From Paulownia fortunei (taxonomy: Eukaryota; Streptophyta; Magnoliopsida; Lamiales; Paulowniaceae), in NCBI GenBank assembly GCA_019321725.1, contig CM033108.1, forward strand, positions 2,501 to 66,500: DNA of 64,000 bases, given 5' to 3'. A program made the position numbers and the translations under genes. Below, piece by piece: positions 1 to 10,335 of this stretch. Position 1 is the first letter of the stretch, and each line of letters opens with the position of its first letter. The notes below the pieces were generated by a model. The model was not told where the DNA came from. It ran no database searches and worked only from the letters and a program-made list of their open reading frames with translations.

Positions 1-713
1 TCAATTTTAGCTCATACCCACTCTATCATCATCGATTATCACTTTTCCTCTTTCGGCGTGCCCTAATTTCACCTTGATTTTGCTGACGATTTTTCCCAAA
101 TTAGCGTGCCCTAATCCTTTTGGGTTTCTCAAAAAGTATCTTCTGGTCAATCCCAACTCCTTCAATAATTCCTAATCAGTGAATCCCAGGTTCTAATTAG
201 TACGCATACCAAATATTGAGGTACTGATGCAATCATCTTTTCTAATTCCGAACCATCAAAACTCTCTGAACCTCTTCAATTTGCTCTAGTAGGGAAATTC
301 TCCATGGAATCCCACCATGGAAACAGCTCTTCCAGCATTTTAACTTCTTGAAGCTTTTCGGTGGTCACTCCATTTGAGCCTTGAACCCCAAGCACATTTT
401 AATCATTCTCTCAAATGATGCAGATTACGCTCGGCTTGTGGCTTTGAAGAATCTGGTTTTTTTATGGATTCCCCATGAGATTGTTCAAATGGTCACCTCA
501 ATTTGATCTAAAATTAGAATCAGCTATTGTGCCAGTATGGATTCGATTATCGAAGCTGTCAGTACACCTCTTTGATAAACCTATTCTCAAGGCTATTGTT
601 GAATTGATTGGAAGACCTCTAAGACTGGATGAAGTAATATAAACAAGTCCCATCTAAGTATTGCTCGTATTTGTATCAAAATTTATCTTAAGAAAGAATT
701 GAAGGACAATGTG
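1..713 (+). mobile_element. L1-type LINE, left part: ORF1 DUF4283 remnant
   Basis: Translation of about 240-713 across frame shifts resembles the DUF4283 domain of plant LINE ORF1. It opens with a FALVGKFS-like start near 285, continues with LEPKHILIILSNDADYARL (about 382-437) and WSPQFDLKLES...VPVWIRL, and ends with IVELIGRPLRLDE. Several stops and frameshifts show that it is dead. The reading resumes at 8863 with the zinc knuckle, so this is the left half of one LINE split by the gypsy element. Bases 1-240 give no domain and may be LINE 5' UTR or ORF1 start. The true 5' end lies outside the window. Confidence 0.8.
709..713. repeat. Target site duplication, left (ATGTG)
   Basis: The five bases before the gypsy element are ATGTG and are repeated immediately after it at 8863-8867. 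With the element and one copy removed, the LINE ORF1 frame reads on without a break (KDN-V-YLAIG), which supports a genuine insertion footprint. Confidence 0.85.
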
Positions 714-770
714 TGTAACACCCCCATTACTACACAACTAGATATATATTATAATTTGACATGATAGAAC
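714..770 (+). repeat. Inverted copy of LTR end (pairs with 8806-8862)
   Basis: These 57 bases are, by eye, a perfect reverse complement of 8806-8862. Weaker inverted similarity continues for about 30 more bases (to about 800). The element is therefore bounded by long inverted termini, which is unusual for an LTR retrotransposon. Confidence 0.85.
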
Positions 771-1521
771 ATGTGTTGCATACATGGAATATTTACATGG
801 TTTTATGCATGAATTTGCAGGTTTGCGTGCATGAATTTGCATGCGTATGAGTATGGATGGATTTGCATGCTTATATGATTATTGGCCATTAGATTATGGC
901 GGTGTACAGAGTTCTTTTTCAGTGCATGGATAGTAGCGTTGGTCAGGGGTCCAAAAAAGCAATAATTTTGAGAGAAATATTTTGATGCATAAAATTGCAT
1001 TGTGAGAATAGCATTTTAAGTTGCATGACTTGATATTGTGGATTATTCTTTGACATGCATAATCTTTACTTGTTGAGTGTTAGCTCACATAGTTTATGCA
1101 TTGTATGTGAGTATGATGATACCTGAAGCATCTTTTATTGGCTGAGCGGCGGTTGGAGCTCTTGTAGGTGTCTAAGAGAGTATGTACATGAATGACGACC
1201 TGTTGGGTAATTTTGTTGGCTTGTTATATTTTGAGTCTATTGTATTATATTTTTAGACTGGTACTATATTTTGCTTTTAAAACTTTACTGTAAATAAGTA
1301 TGTAAATATTGGGTCATTATGGGTGTTGAGCTTTTATATAAATACCGATCCTGCTATATACATGACATGTGTTATAAAGTATTTTAAACAGGATTGTGCA
1401 TGTAAAAAGTAATTTATCTTTTCTTATAGTATTACAAAAAAAAATATTCCATGCATGCACATAGGTTCTATCATGTCAAATTATAATATATATCTAGTTG
1501 TGTAGTAATTGGGGTGTTACA
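714..1521 (+). repeat. 5' LTR of the chromovirus, U3 replaced or deleted
   Basis: About 800-1521 aligns with the last 730 bp of the 3' LTR, including the TATAAATACCG stretch, the A-run and the GGGGTGTTACA end just before the primer site. The left end does not match the 3' LTR start. Instead, 714-770 is the reverse complement of the LTR terminus. Nearly 2 kb of U3-side sequence present in the 3' LTR is missing. Confidence 0.85.
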
Positions 1522-1524
1522 GAG

Positions 1525-1536
1525 TGGTATCAGAGC
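1525..1536 (+). other. Primer binding site (initiator Met-tRNA)
   Basis: TGGTATCAGAGC, starting four bases after the 5' LTR, is the usual plant retrotransposon primer site complementary to the 3' end of initiator methionine tRNA. Confidence 0.9.
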
Positions 1537-1650
1537 CCAGGTCTTGATTCTGTAGACTGTCCATGTACATAATCTTAGAACTTGTGGAGCGCAGCCACGC
1601 CAGTAAGTTTTATATTATCATATATTGCATTACATATTCCATGAATTATA

Positions 1651-2720
1651 TTGCCATATATTGTCAAACTTGTGGTGAGAGCAGTGGTGGTGCCAGAGCA
1701 TAGAGAAATGAGAACACCCACCCCGATTAATGATCGAGATATCATGATTAACCGATTAACAGAGTTAATTGAACGACAGTCCGAACAAATTCAACAACTA
1801 ATTCGACAAAGAGATAATAGTGAACAACCGCGAGTGGAGGTAAACCAACAACGGGCGGACTATATATATATAGTGGGAGAACGATTTAGGAGGCTGGATC
1901 CCCCAACATTTGAGGATGCAATTGATCATACCACTGCAGAGGACTGTTGAGACCCTAGAAAACATGTTCCAGTATAAGTAGGGTGCCAGTAGAGGAGAGG
2001 ATAATGTGTGCCACTTTCATGCTTTGCGATAGTGCAGGTCATTGGTGGGACATGATCAACAGCATAGAGGACATTACTACCATGAGCTAGGATAGATTCA
2101 AGGAGTTATTCCGAAATAAATATTTCACGGCCCCAGTTCGCATGATGAAGATAAATGAGTTTATACAACTGCAACAAGGAGCAATGACTATTGGGGAATA
2201 TATTCATAAATCTGAACAACTGTCCAGGTTCGTTACGCACATGGTCAATACTGAAGCACTTAAAGTAGAGAGATTTTTAGAAGGTTTGAGGCCAGAGTTA
2301 TACCGAGATGTGAATATGGCGGGTACACAAGGGGTGATATTTTCACAGGTAGCTAAGAGGGCACTAGTAGCAGAACAGGCTGAATTGAGAATCGCTCGTG
2401 CACAAGAGGCTCGACAGCAATTTAGCAGCAGGGACAGAGATGGACTATGGGGCAAAAGAGGTCAGTCCAAATGCAGAGGCCGATCCAAATACAAAAGCCA
2501 GGATTTAAATTTCAAGGAGAATAAGGCCAACAATAAGAAGGTCAAAATAAGAGGCCACAGGTCGAATAAGGAAAAGCACCGATGCCAAAAGCTGTATGTT
2601 AGAAATGTGGTAATCGACATACTGGAGGCTGCTATATAGATACCAGGATATGTTTTTGATGTGGAATACTGGGACATATTGCTAAATTTTACCCAGGTAA
2701 ACAAAATCAGACCAGCCAAA
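1651..2720 (+). pseudogene. Chromovirus gag remnant
   Basis: This is a broken gag capsid/nucleocapsid reading frame. A coiled-coil-like N-terminal part (RLTELIERQSEQIQQL) is followed by RLDPPTFEDA, typical of the start of the gag domain. A frame break follows around 1948, then a capsid piece (EQLSRFVTHM, FLEGLRPELY) at 2142-2639. Basic residues and a decayed CCHC knuckle at about 2650-2700 (C-F-stop-CG..GHIAKFYP) close the region. It would have packaged element RNA; stops and frameshifts now preclude that. Confidence 0.8.
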
Positions 2721-2737
2721 AGAATGTACCAGCCAAG

Positions 2738-4700
2738 ATGTTCACCATGACCAAGGTGGATGCAGAAGCAAATCCATCGGTGGTAACAGGTACACTTTAT
2801 ATTTCTAGTATTCCAACACTTGTATTATTTGATTCTAGAGCCACGCAGTCATTTGCATCCACTGAGTACGTGAAGAGGTTGGGTAGAATACCAGATGTAG
2901 CAGAAATCAGTTATAGTATAACAGTCCCTTTGGAGATGCTAGACAAACCGATCGAATTTTGAGAGCTTGTGCTATACTTGTTGAAGGTAGAGAATTACAT
3001 GCTAATTTGATTGTACTGGATATGAATGATTATGATGTTATTTTGGCATAGATTGGTTGTCAAAGTATGGGGCTACTATCAACTGTAAGGAAAAGACAGT
3101 GACATTTCAACTTTCTGGAAAAGAGTCTTTCACATTTGCCAGCATTGTGAACAATTTCATATTCCCTATGATTTCAGCAATGAAGGCGCAACAATTACTC
3201 GATGGTGGTTGCGAAGGGTACTTGGTGAGTGTTATGAATATTGAGGAACAACACCCACCAACTCTGAGTGAAATACCAGTGGTATGAGAATATACTGAAG
3301 TATTCCCAGATGATCTCCCAGGATTGCCACCAGATTGTGAAATAGAGTTATTGACATACAACCAGGAACGTCTCCAATTTCTAAAACTCCCTACAGAATG
3401 GCTCCATTAGAGTTGAAAGAATTGAAAGTATAATTACAGGACTTGTTGGACAAGGGATTCATCAAGACCGAGCTTTTCACTTTGGGGAGCACCAGTTCTG
3501 TTTGTACTTAAGAAAGATGACACCATGAGACTGTGCATTAATTATCGAGAATTGAATAGGGTCACAATTAAGAATAAGTATCCGTTACCCATAATGGATG
3601 ATTTATTTGACCAGCTTCAGGGTGCCGCAATATTTTCAAAGATTGACTTACGCTCTGGATACCATCAATTGAAGATAAAGGAAGAGAATGTCCCCAAGAT
3701 GGCATTTAGTACAAGATATGGACACTATGAATTTTTGGTAATGCTATTTGGATTAACTAATGCTCCAGCAGCATTCATGGATCTAATGAACAGAGTGTTT
3801 AAAGAATTTCTGGATAAATTTGTTATTGTGTTCATAGATGACATTCTAGTCTACTCCAGAACTAAAGAAGAGCATGCCGCACATTTAACACAAGTACTAG
3901 AGGTCCTGAAAGTGAAGCATTTATACGCTAAATTCAAGAAATGCGAGTTCTGGTTGGATCGTGTGGTATTCTTGGGACATGTTATATCAGGAGCGGGAAT
4001 ATTAGTAGATTCAAGTAAAGTTGAAGCTATCAACAACTGGATGCAGCCTACTAATCCTTCAGAGGTGCGCAGTTTTCTGGGTTTAACTGGATATTACTGA
4101 AGATTTGTGGAGGGGTTCTCCAAGATTGCAATGCCATTGACACAATTAACTAAAAAATGGGTGATGTTTAGATGGACAAATATATGTGAGTGAAGTTTCC
4201 AAGAGCTGAAAAAGAGGCTGACTTCAGCACCTATTCTCTCAATTCCATCAGGTACGGGAGAATTCATAATTTACAGTGATGCATCGAAGAATGGATTAGG
4301 ATGTGTACTGATGCAGAATGCCAAAGTAATTGCGTATGCATCTAGGCAACTTAAAGAGTACGAAAAGAATTACCCCACGCATGACTTGGAACTTGCTGCT
4401 GTAGTATTTGCACTTAAAATATGGAGGCACTACTTATATGGTGAACGTTGCGAGATCTATACTGATCATAAGAGCCTCAAATACTTCTTCATATAGAAAG
4501 AGTTGAATATGCAGCAACGAAGATGGCTAGAATTGGTAAAAGATTATGATTATATAATCAATTACCACCCAGGTAAAGCCAACGTTGTAGCTGATGCATT
4601 GAGCCAAAAATCCACACAAAGTACAATGGCTATGGCTTTAATTCAGAAATCGGAACTGAATGATTTGCAGAAAATAAATATAGAGATTTTACATACATGA
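2738..4700 (+). pseudogene. Chromovirus protease, reverse transcriptase and RNase H remnant
   Basis: The retropepsin site near 2830 reads LFDSRATQSF, so the normally invariant glycine of D-S-G is arginine. Reverse transcriptase at 3525-4100 has [10 protein letters not shown], the palm motif [12 protein letters not shown] and the catalytic FIDDILVYS. RNase H follows, with DASKNGLG near 4278 and [19 protein letters not shown] at about 4380. Premature stops occur at about 3285, 4098, 4190, 4495 and 4698. Several sit where the family has CGA, CAG or TGG codons. Confidence 0.9.
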
Positions 4701-6170
4701 GTAATAAAGGCAAAGTTGGCAGCCCTGACGCTTCAGCCTACGCTAATTGATAGGATCAAATAAGGACAACGAGATGATGAATATCTCATCAATATGAGAA
4801 AATATGTTGCCGCAGGGAAGTCTACTGAATTTAAGATGACTCAGGATGATATTTTATAATTTAGAGGGCAGTTTTGTGTGCCAAATATTGATAACATTCA
4901 GGAAGATATTTTAAAAGAGGCACATTCAACCCTTTATTCAGTACATCCACGGACTACTAAGATGTATAGAGACTTGAAACCGCATTATTGATGGCCGAGT
5001 GTGAAAAAGGACATTGCCCAGTATGTGGAGCAATGCCTAACATGTCAGCAGATAAAAGCTAAACATCAAAGATCCGCAGGGACTTTGCAACCTCTACTTA
5101 TTCCAGAATGGAAATGGGAAAGGATCACCATGGATTTCGTAACTGGTTTGCCAAAGACTACTAAAGGTCATGATGCTATTTGGGTTATCATCGACAGATT
5201 GACCAAGTCTGCTCATTTCCTTCCTATATGTTCTACCTATTCCATGGGTCGCTATGCCCAATTATACGTTCAAGAGATTGTCAGACTTTATTGAGTGCCA
5301 TTATCTATAGTTTCTGATAGAGATTCAAGATTTTTATCTATTTTTTGGAGGAGTTTACATAAAGTTTTGGGAACATAATTATCATTTAGTATAGCATATC
5401 ATCCTCAGACGGATGGGCAATCTGAACGAACAATACAGACGTTGGAGGATATGCTCAGAGCCTGTGTATTAGACTTCCAAGGTCAGTGGAGTAAATTCCT
5501 ACCTTTGGTGGAGTTTTCATACAACAATAGCTATCAGACTAGCATTGGAATGGCTTCCTATGAAGCATTGTATGGTAGAAAATGTAGGTCTCTGATACAT
5601 TGGGATGAAGTTGGCGAGAAGAAACTTTTTGGTCCAGATATGATTCGAGAAATGATAGAAGCTGTGTCACAGATTCGACAAAGAATGCAAACTGCCCAAA
5701 ATCGATAGAAAAGTTATGCAGATCGACGAAGAAGGGCGCTGGAGTTTGCGGTAGGAGATCAGATATTTTTGAAAGTAGCACCGATGAAGGGCATTATGCG
5801 GTTTGGAAAGAAAGAAAAATTGAGTCCCAGATACATTGGCCTGTTCTCGGTGATTGAAAGAATTGGTGATGTTTCTTACAGACTGGATCTGCTAACATCT
5901 ATGTCCTAAATACACAATGTATTTTATGTATCTATACTGAGGAAATATATTGCTAATCCCTCTCACATTCTGAAGAATGAACTAGTGGGATTAATGGCAG
6001 ATTTGAGCTATGAAGAAAAGCCTGTATAGATTTTGTTACGAGAAGTGAAGCAACTGAGAAATAAATAGATTCTATTGGTTAAAGTGTTATGGAGAAACCA
6101 ATTGGTAGAAGAGGCCACTTGGGAAAGGGAGGACGAAATGAGAACTAAGTATCCTGAACTTTTTCGATAA
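4701..6170 (+). pseudogene. Chromovirus integrase and chromodomain remnant
   Basis: The integrase zinc-binding part ends with CLTCQQIKAKHQ at about 5030. The core follows with WERITMDFVTGLP (about 5120), the second Asp region SDRDSRFL (about 5315) and YHPQTDGQSERTIQTLED with the catalytic Glu (about 5400-5446). The C-terminal part contains PRYIGLFSVIERIGDVSYRL and then a chromodomain-like tail (VKVLWRN, EEATWERE, MRTKYPELF) at 6075-6168. In-frame stops interrupt it at about 4990, 5293, 5380, 5708, 5908, 6028 and 6067. Confidence 0.88.
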
Positions 6171-6197
6171 GTGAAATTTTGAGGATGAAATTTTTAT

Positions 6198-6210
6198 AAG
6201 GAGGGGAGAA
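6198..6210 (+). other. Polypurine tract
   Basis: AAGGAGGGGAGAA lies immediately before the 3' LTR start (TGTGATACCCGG). This is the standard plus-strand primer of chromoviruses and fixes the 3' LTR boundary. Confidence 0.85.
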
Positions 6211-8862
6211 TGTGATACCCGGCTCTTACTACTCACATGGACAAATATGATTCATACATTACATGTTAATTTTATATGCTATTTGCATTTCTATTGACAT
6301 TGCATAATTTATTTCATTTTATACGACATTCTTGAATATTAAACTAAATTCTGAAGTTCTTGCATGGTATTAGTTTCTGATCTAAGTAGTGGATTTTATA
6401 TTGAAATAAGAAGAAAATGAGGTGGATCAATATTAGATATAGATTGGATATATAGGTTATAATTTTGGAAGTGTTAAAAGTGTTACTAGTAAGTTTATAC
6501 GGTTTAATTTGATTTGATCAAATTATTTCAAAAGTATATATTTGTAAATTAACATACTTGGGATATTAGATATGATATAATATGATTTAAGTGTCCTATT
6601 ACAAGGCCCATATATGCATATAATTTTAGAAATGCAAACTTGATATTTCATTAAGAATCGAATGTGAATCGGTTTGGAGATCGAATGAACGGACATAGGA
6701 AATAACTATGGGAATGAATGGTGACTAAGATAGGTTGCAACCAAATAAAAATAGGTGAGACACACAAGATTAGGGCTGCAAGATAAGGGAGAAAATCAGA
6801 TTTGCCATTTACTTGCCACCTCATGCTTTCTTATTAAGCTTAAGCTAACATCTCAAGCTAACACCTCAAACCCTTCACCCTTAAGCCACGACCAGACCCT
6901 CATTTCAGACATTTTCATCTTCCAAACACACACCTTAAGGTCTCCAAGTGATCCAAATTGATTCCAAGTTGAAATAAAAGCAAGAAAAGCAAAGGAGAAG
7001 TGATTACCATCAAGTTAACCTCAAAATCTGCATAGGTAACACTTATCTACGATTTTGCCTTTGGTTTTCAGATTATTATGAATGGTTTTATTGTTTATTA
7101 AGCTTTCAATATATCTTATAAAAGTGTTAGGAAGTTTTTAGTTAGACTTTGGTGCACAAAGAACGGGTTTTTGATGACAAACACTTAATAGGAAATACTT
7201 GTGGCAGAAACTGTCATCTTACTATTTTTTTGTATTTTAGGCTTCAAAAGTGTATGGTATGTTGAATAAAACCTATAATTATTATCATTTACATAACCAT
7301 ATATGAGTTAAGAGTATTGGAATGAAGTTTTATCAGTTGAAAATTGAAATAGAGAATGATATTGGAGAAACACTCAAACTGCCAAAATAGAAAAGTCTGT
7401 TTTGGTGTGCTGTGAAGGAGACTGAATTAGGGGAGCTAAATCCATTATTTTTTGTAATAATATGACCTGTTGTCTCCTTATATATGTTATCTAAGTGTGG
7501 TAAAAATTTTGGAGTGATTGGATAGACTTAGGGATATTAAAATTATCATGCAACTAAACTTGACAGCAAGAAAATATAAAAATGTGAATCTGCCACATTT
7601 GATCACTTAGCATGTTTCAACCTATACATGTTGCTATTGAGTGTTAACAATTAGGCACATGCTATTAAAGTTATAATATTTCAATTACATGATGTTTGCA
7701 TGTATTTAAGATGAGAAATTGAGGTATTTAAGGGGCTATATTGGGTTTTAGTTTGTGAAAGCTTGATTGTTAGCTTATAGCTTGGTGTTTAAGGTCTAGT
7801 ATGAGATTTTGTGCTTTCAACTTGCCAAATTGGGAATGGTGCTTGATGTTGGGTAATATTATAGGTTATTTTACATCTAAGATTGGAGAGAAATACTAAA
7901 AAAATTTAGACTAAATAAAGATTCATTTGCAACTACAATGCATAGATATAGTAGATGTGTGAATTATATGTAATATCATAAATCATACATGCATAGTAGA
8001 GGGCTCTCCATTGAGCATACATACATGGGCATTGTCATTAACACGTGCATGCATCATATACGAGCATTATGATAAATCTTGCATTGCACGGCATGATTCA
8101 GAAAAAGAAAAAATATTTTGCTGATCACTACTAATGCACCGAAGCATGCATGGATTTGCATGGATTTGCAGGTTCGCGTGCATGGATTTGCATGCGTATG
8201 AGTATGCATGGATTTGCATGCTTATATAATTATTGGCTATTAGATTATGGAGGTGTACAGAGCTCTTTTCCGGTACATGGGATAGTAGCGTTGGTCAGGG
8301 GCCCAAGAAAGCAATGATTTTGAGAGAAATATTTGATGCATAAAATTGCATTGTGAGCATAGTTGCATGACTTGATATTGTGGATTATTCTTTAACATGC
8401 ATAATCTTTACTTGCTAAGCGTTAGCTCACATAGTTTATGTATTGTAGGTGAGTATGACGATACCTGAAGCATCTTTTATTGGCTGGGCGGCGGTTGGAG
8501 CTCTTGCAGGTATCTAAGAGAGTGTGTACATGGATGACGACCTGTTGGGCTATTTTGTTGGTTTGTTATATTTTGAGTCTGTTGTATTATATTTTTAGAC
8601 TGGTACTATATTTTGCTTTTAAAACTTTAATGTAAATAAGTATGTAAATATTGGGTCGTTGTGGGTGTTGAACTTTTATATAAATACCGATCCTGCTATA
8701 TACATGACATGTGTTATAAAGTATTTTAAACAAGGTTGTCCATGTAAGAAGTGATTTATCTTTTCTTATAGTGTTACAAAAAAAATATTCCATGCATGCA
8801 CACAGGTTCTATCATGTCAAATTATAATATATATCTAGTTGTGTAGTAATGGGGGTGTTACA
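6211..8862 (+). repeat. 3' LTR of the chromovirus (full length)
   Basis: It starts TGTGATACCC right after the polypurine tract and ends GGGGTGTTACA before the right target duplication. The last 730 bp match the 5' LTR at about 95%. 6211-8130 has no counterpart in the 5' LTR. Short direct repeats of GCATGGATTTGCATG occur at about 8145-8220. The length fits the multi-kilobase LTRs of the Tekay/Del group. Confidence 0.85.
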
Positions 8863-8867
8863 ATGTG
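8863..8867. repeat. Target site duplication, right (ATGTG)
   Basis: ATGTG directly follows the 3' LTR and matches 709-713. Confidence 0.85.
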
Positions 8868-10140
8868 TATCTGGCCATTGGCTCTCAAATGTTTCTACAA
8901 AGGATTATCTATGAGAACTTGCCTCGCTACTGCATGGATTGCAAATACCTGGGGCATGATACTTCATCTTGTTATGGAAATGGCAATGCTCCCTGTACAA
9001 CCAAGCCACCAACTAAGACTCCTAAAATATTTGCAGGTAAAGGAAAAGAACAAGAACTAGAATTGAAGAGAATAATGGTAAGAAAAGGTAAGGAACCTGT
9101 CCAGCAACCCCTATCCCCTATTTTTGTTATAAATGTTAAGGACCTTGTCGGTCTGAGTATGGTTCAATCTGTTATTAATGTGGTTGAGAATGTTGGAGTT
9201 GCTGAAAAAATTGATAATGTAGATGCAAATCTCAAACGAGTTGAGATTATAAATGATAAAAGAGTTGTTGATAAAATGAAGGATGGTAGAATTATAGAGG
9301 ATGGAGTTGTTGGTTTTTCTGTTTTGAACTTGTGTGCTAATAAAACAAATAAAACTGAAATAAAAAAGAAAACACTAAGGTAAGAACCGTCACTTGAAAA
9401 TAGGGTCAACACTGGGGTCAATATACTGGCAGAACATTCGATAACAATGAGAAAGGTTATTGGTATGGATGAGGTACTGGAAATTGATATTGAGGGGGTG
9501 GCACATGTTCGAAAAAATCTATTATTCTCCCTTGAACATACCAGAATAAATAGTGATCAAGATTAGCTATATCAAGACGAGAATGGTAATGAAAAAACTG
9601 ATGCTCAATTTAGGAACATTGAAACAGTAGTAACTTCGATAAGAGGATTCATTTTAGCTAAAAGGAAATCTTCCATCAAAAGCACACTAAGGAAAAAGAA
9701 AAAACTAAGTATAAGTTGAGTAAAAATGATTGTGTCGTGTCTGAGCAACAACTGAACCAGCTATACAGTCAGGAGGAATATCTAATTGTAGAGATAAAGA
9801 GAATATAGATAGCCTTTTAGATAATTTGCATGCAGTTCCTGAACCAGTAAGCTGGGATTCATGGGAGAAATCAACAATACAAAAACAGATAGGCAGCATG
9901 GAGGGGACAGAAAGCCTAACAGCTGCAGTTAAGGATGAGAATAATGTTTCAGCAGAAAAAATTGACAACAACTTTCTAAATATTCAGGGACAAATGCAAA
10001 CGGAGAATGGAGAATAAAACAGAAAAGCAGAAAAAAAGAAACAAAAACAGCAGCGAAATAGCACAGGCAGAAATATAACCTTACCATCTGCTCCCACAAT
10101 GAAGCCTTTTCAAAGACAGATAACTCCTGCACAGTCCTAG
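8863..10140 (+). pseudogene. LINE ORF1 C-terminal part with CCHC-type knuckle
   Basis: Directly after the junction the frame reads YENLPRYCMDCKYLGHDTSSC, split here as YENLPRYC and C..C....GH....C. This is the zf-CCHC_4 knuckle that follows DUF4283 in plant LINE ORF1 proteins. The next part (to 9383) is Lys/Asp/Val-rich and low in complexity. After the stop at 9381 only frame fragments remain to about 10140. In the intact protein this would be the RNA-binding ORF1p. Confidence 0.75.
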
Positions 10141-10335
10141 AATCAGTAGACGGTTTGGAAATACTGGAAATGAAAGAAAATAAAAGTAAGGCACTACATC
10201 AAAAAAGTTCATCTAGTGAGCATTTATCAACAAAGGTGGATGGGCAAAATTGCAATGGGATACAGAACAACACAACATGTTTGAGAGTTCAAGGGATCGA
10301 ATCAATCGATCAAGTTTTGATGCTTTTACTGATAC

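Larger units (their letters stand above)
714..8862 (+). mobile_element. Ty3/gypsy chromovirus (Tekay/Del-like), decayed, nested in LINE
   Basis: The element has two LTRs, an initiator-methionine tRNA primer site, gag, protease, reverse transcriptase, RNase H, integrase and a C-terminal chromodomain-like segment, in the order of a Ty3/gypsy chromovirus. The chromodomain core and the long 3' LTR fit the Tekay/Del lineage. At least a dozen stops and several frameshifts make it non-autonomous. The alignable parts of the LTRs differ at roughly 5% of positions by hand count, so the insertion is not recent. The LTRs are unequal (808 versus 2652 bp), and the left end is an inverted copy of the right end. 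A 5-bp ATGTG duplication flanks it. Confidence 0.9.
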
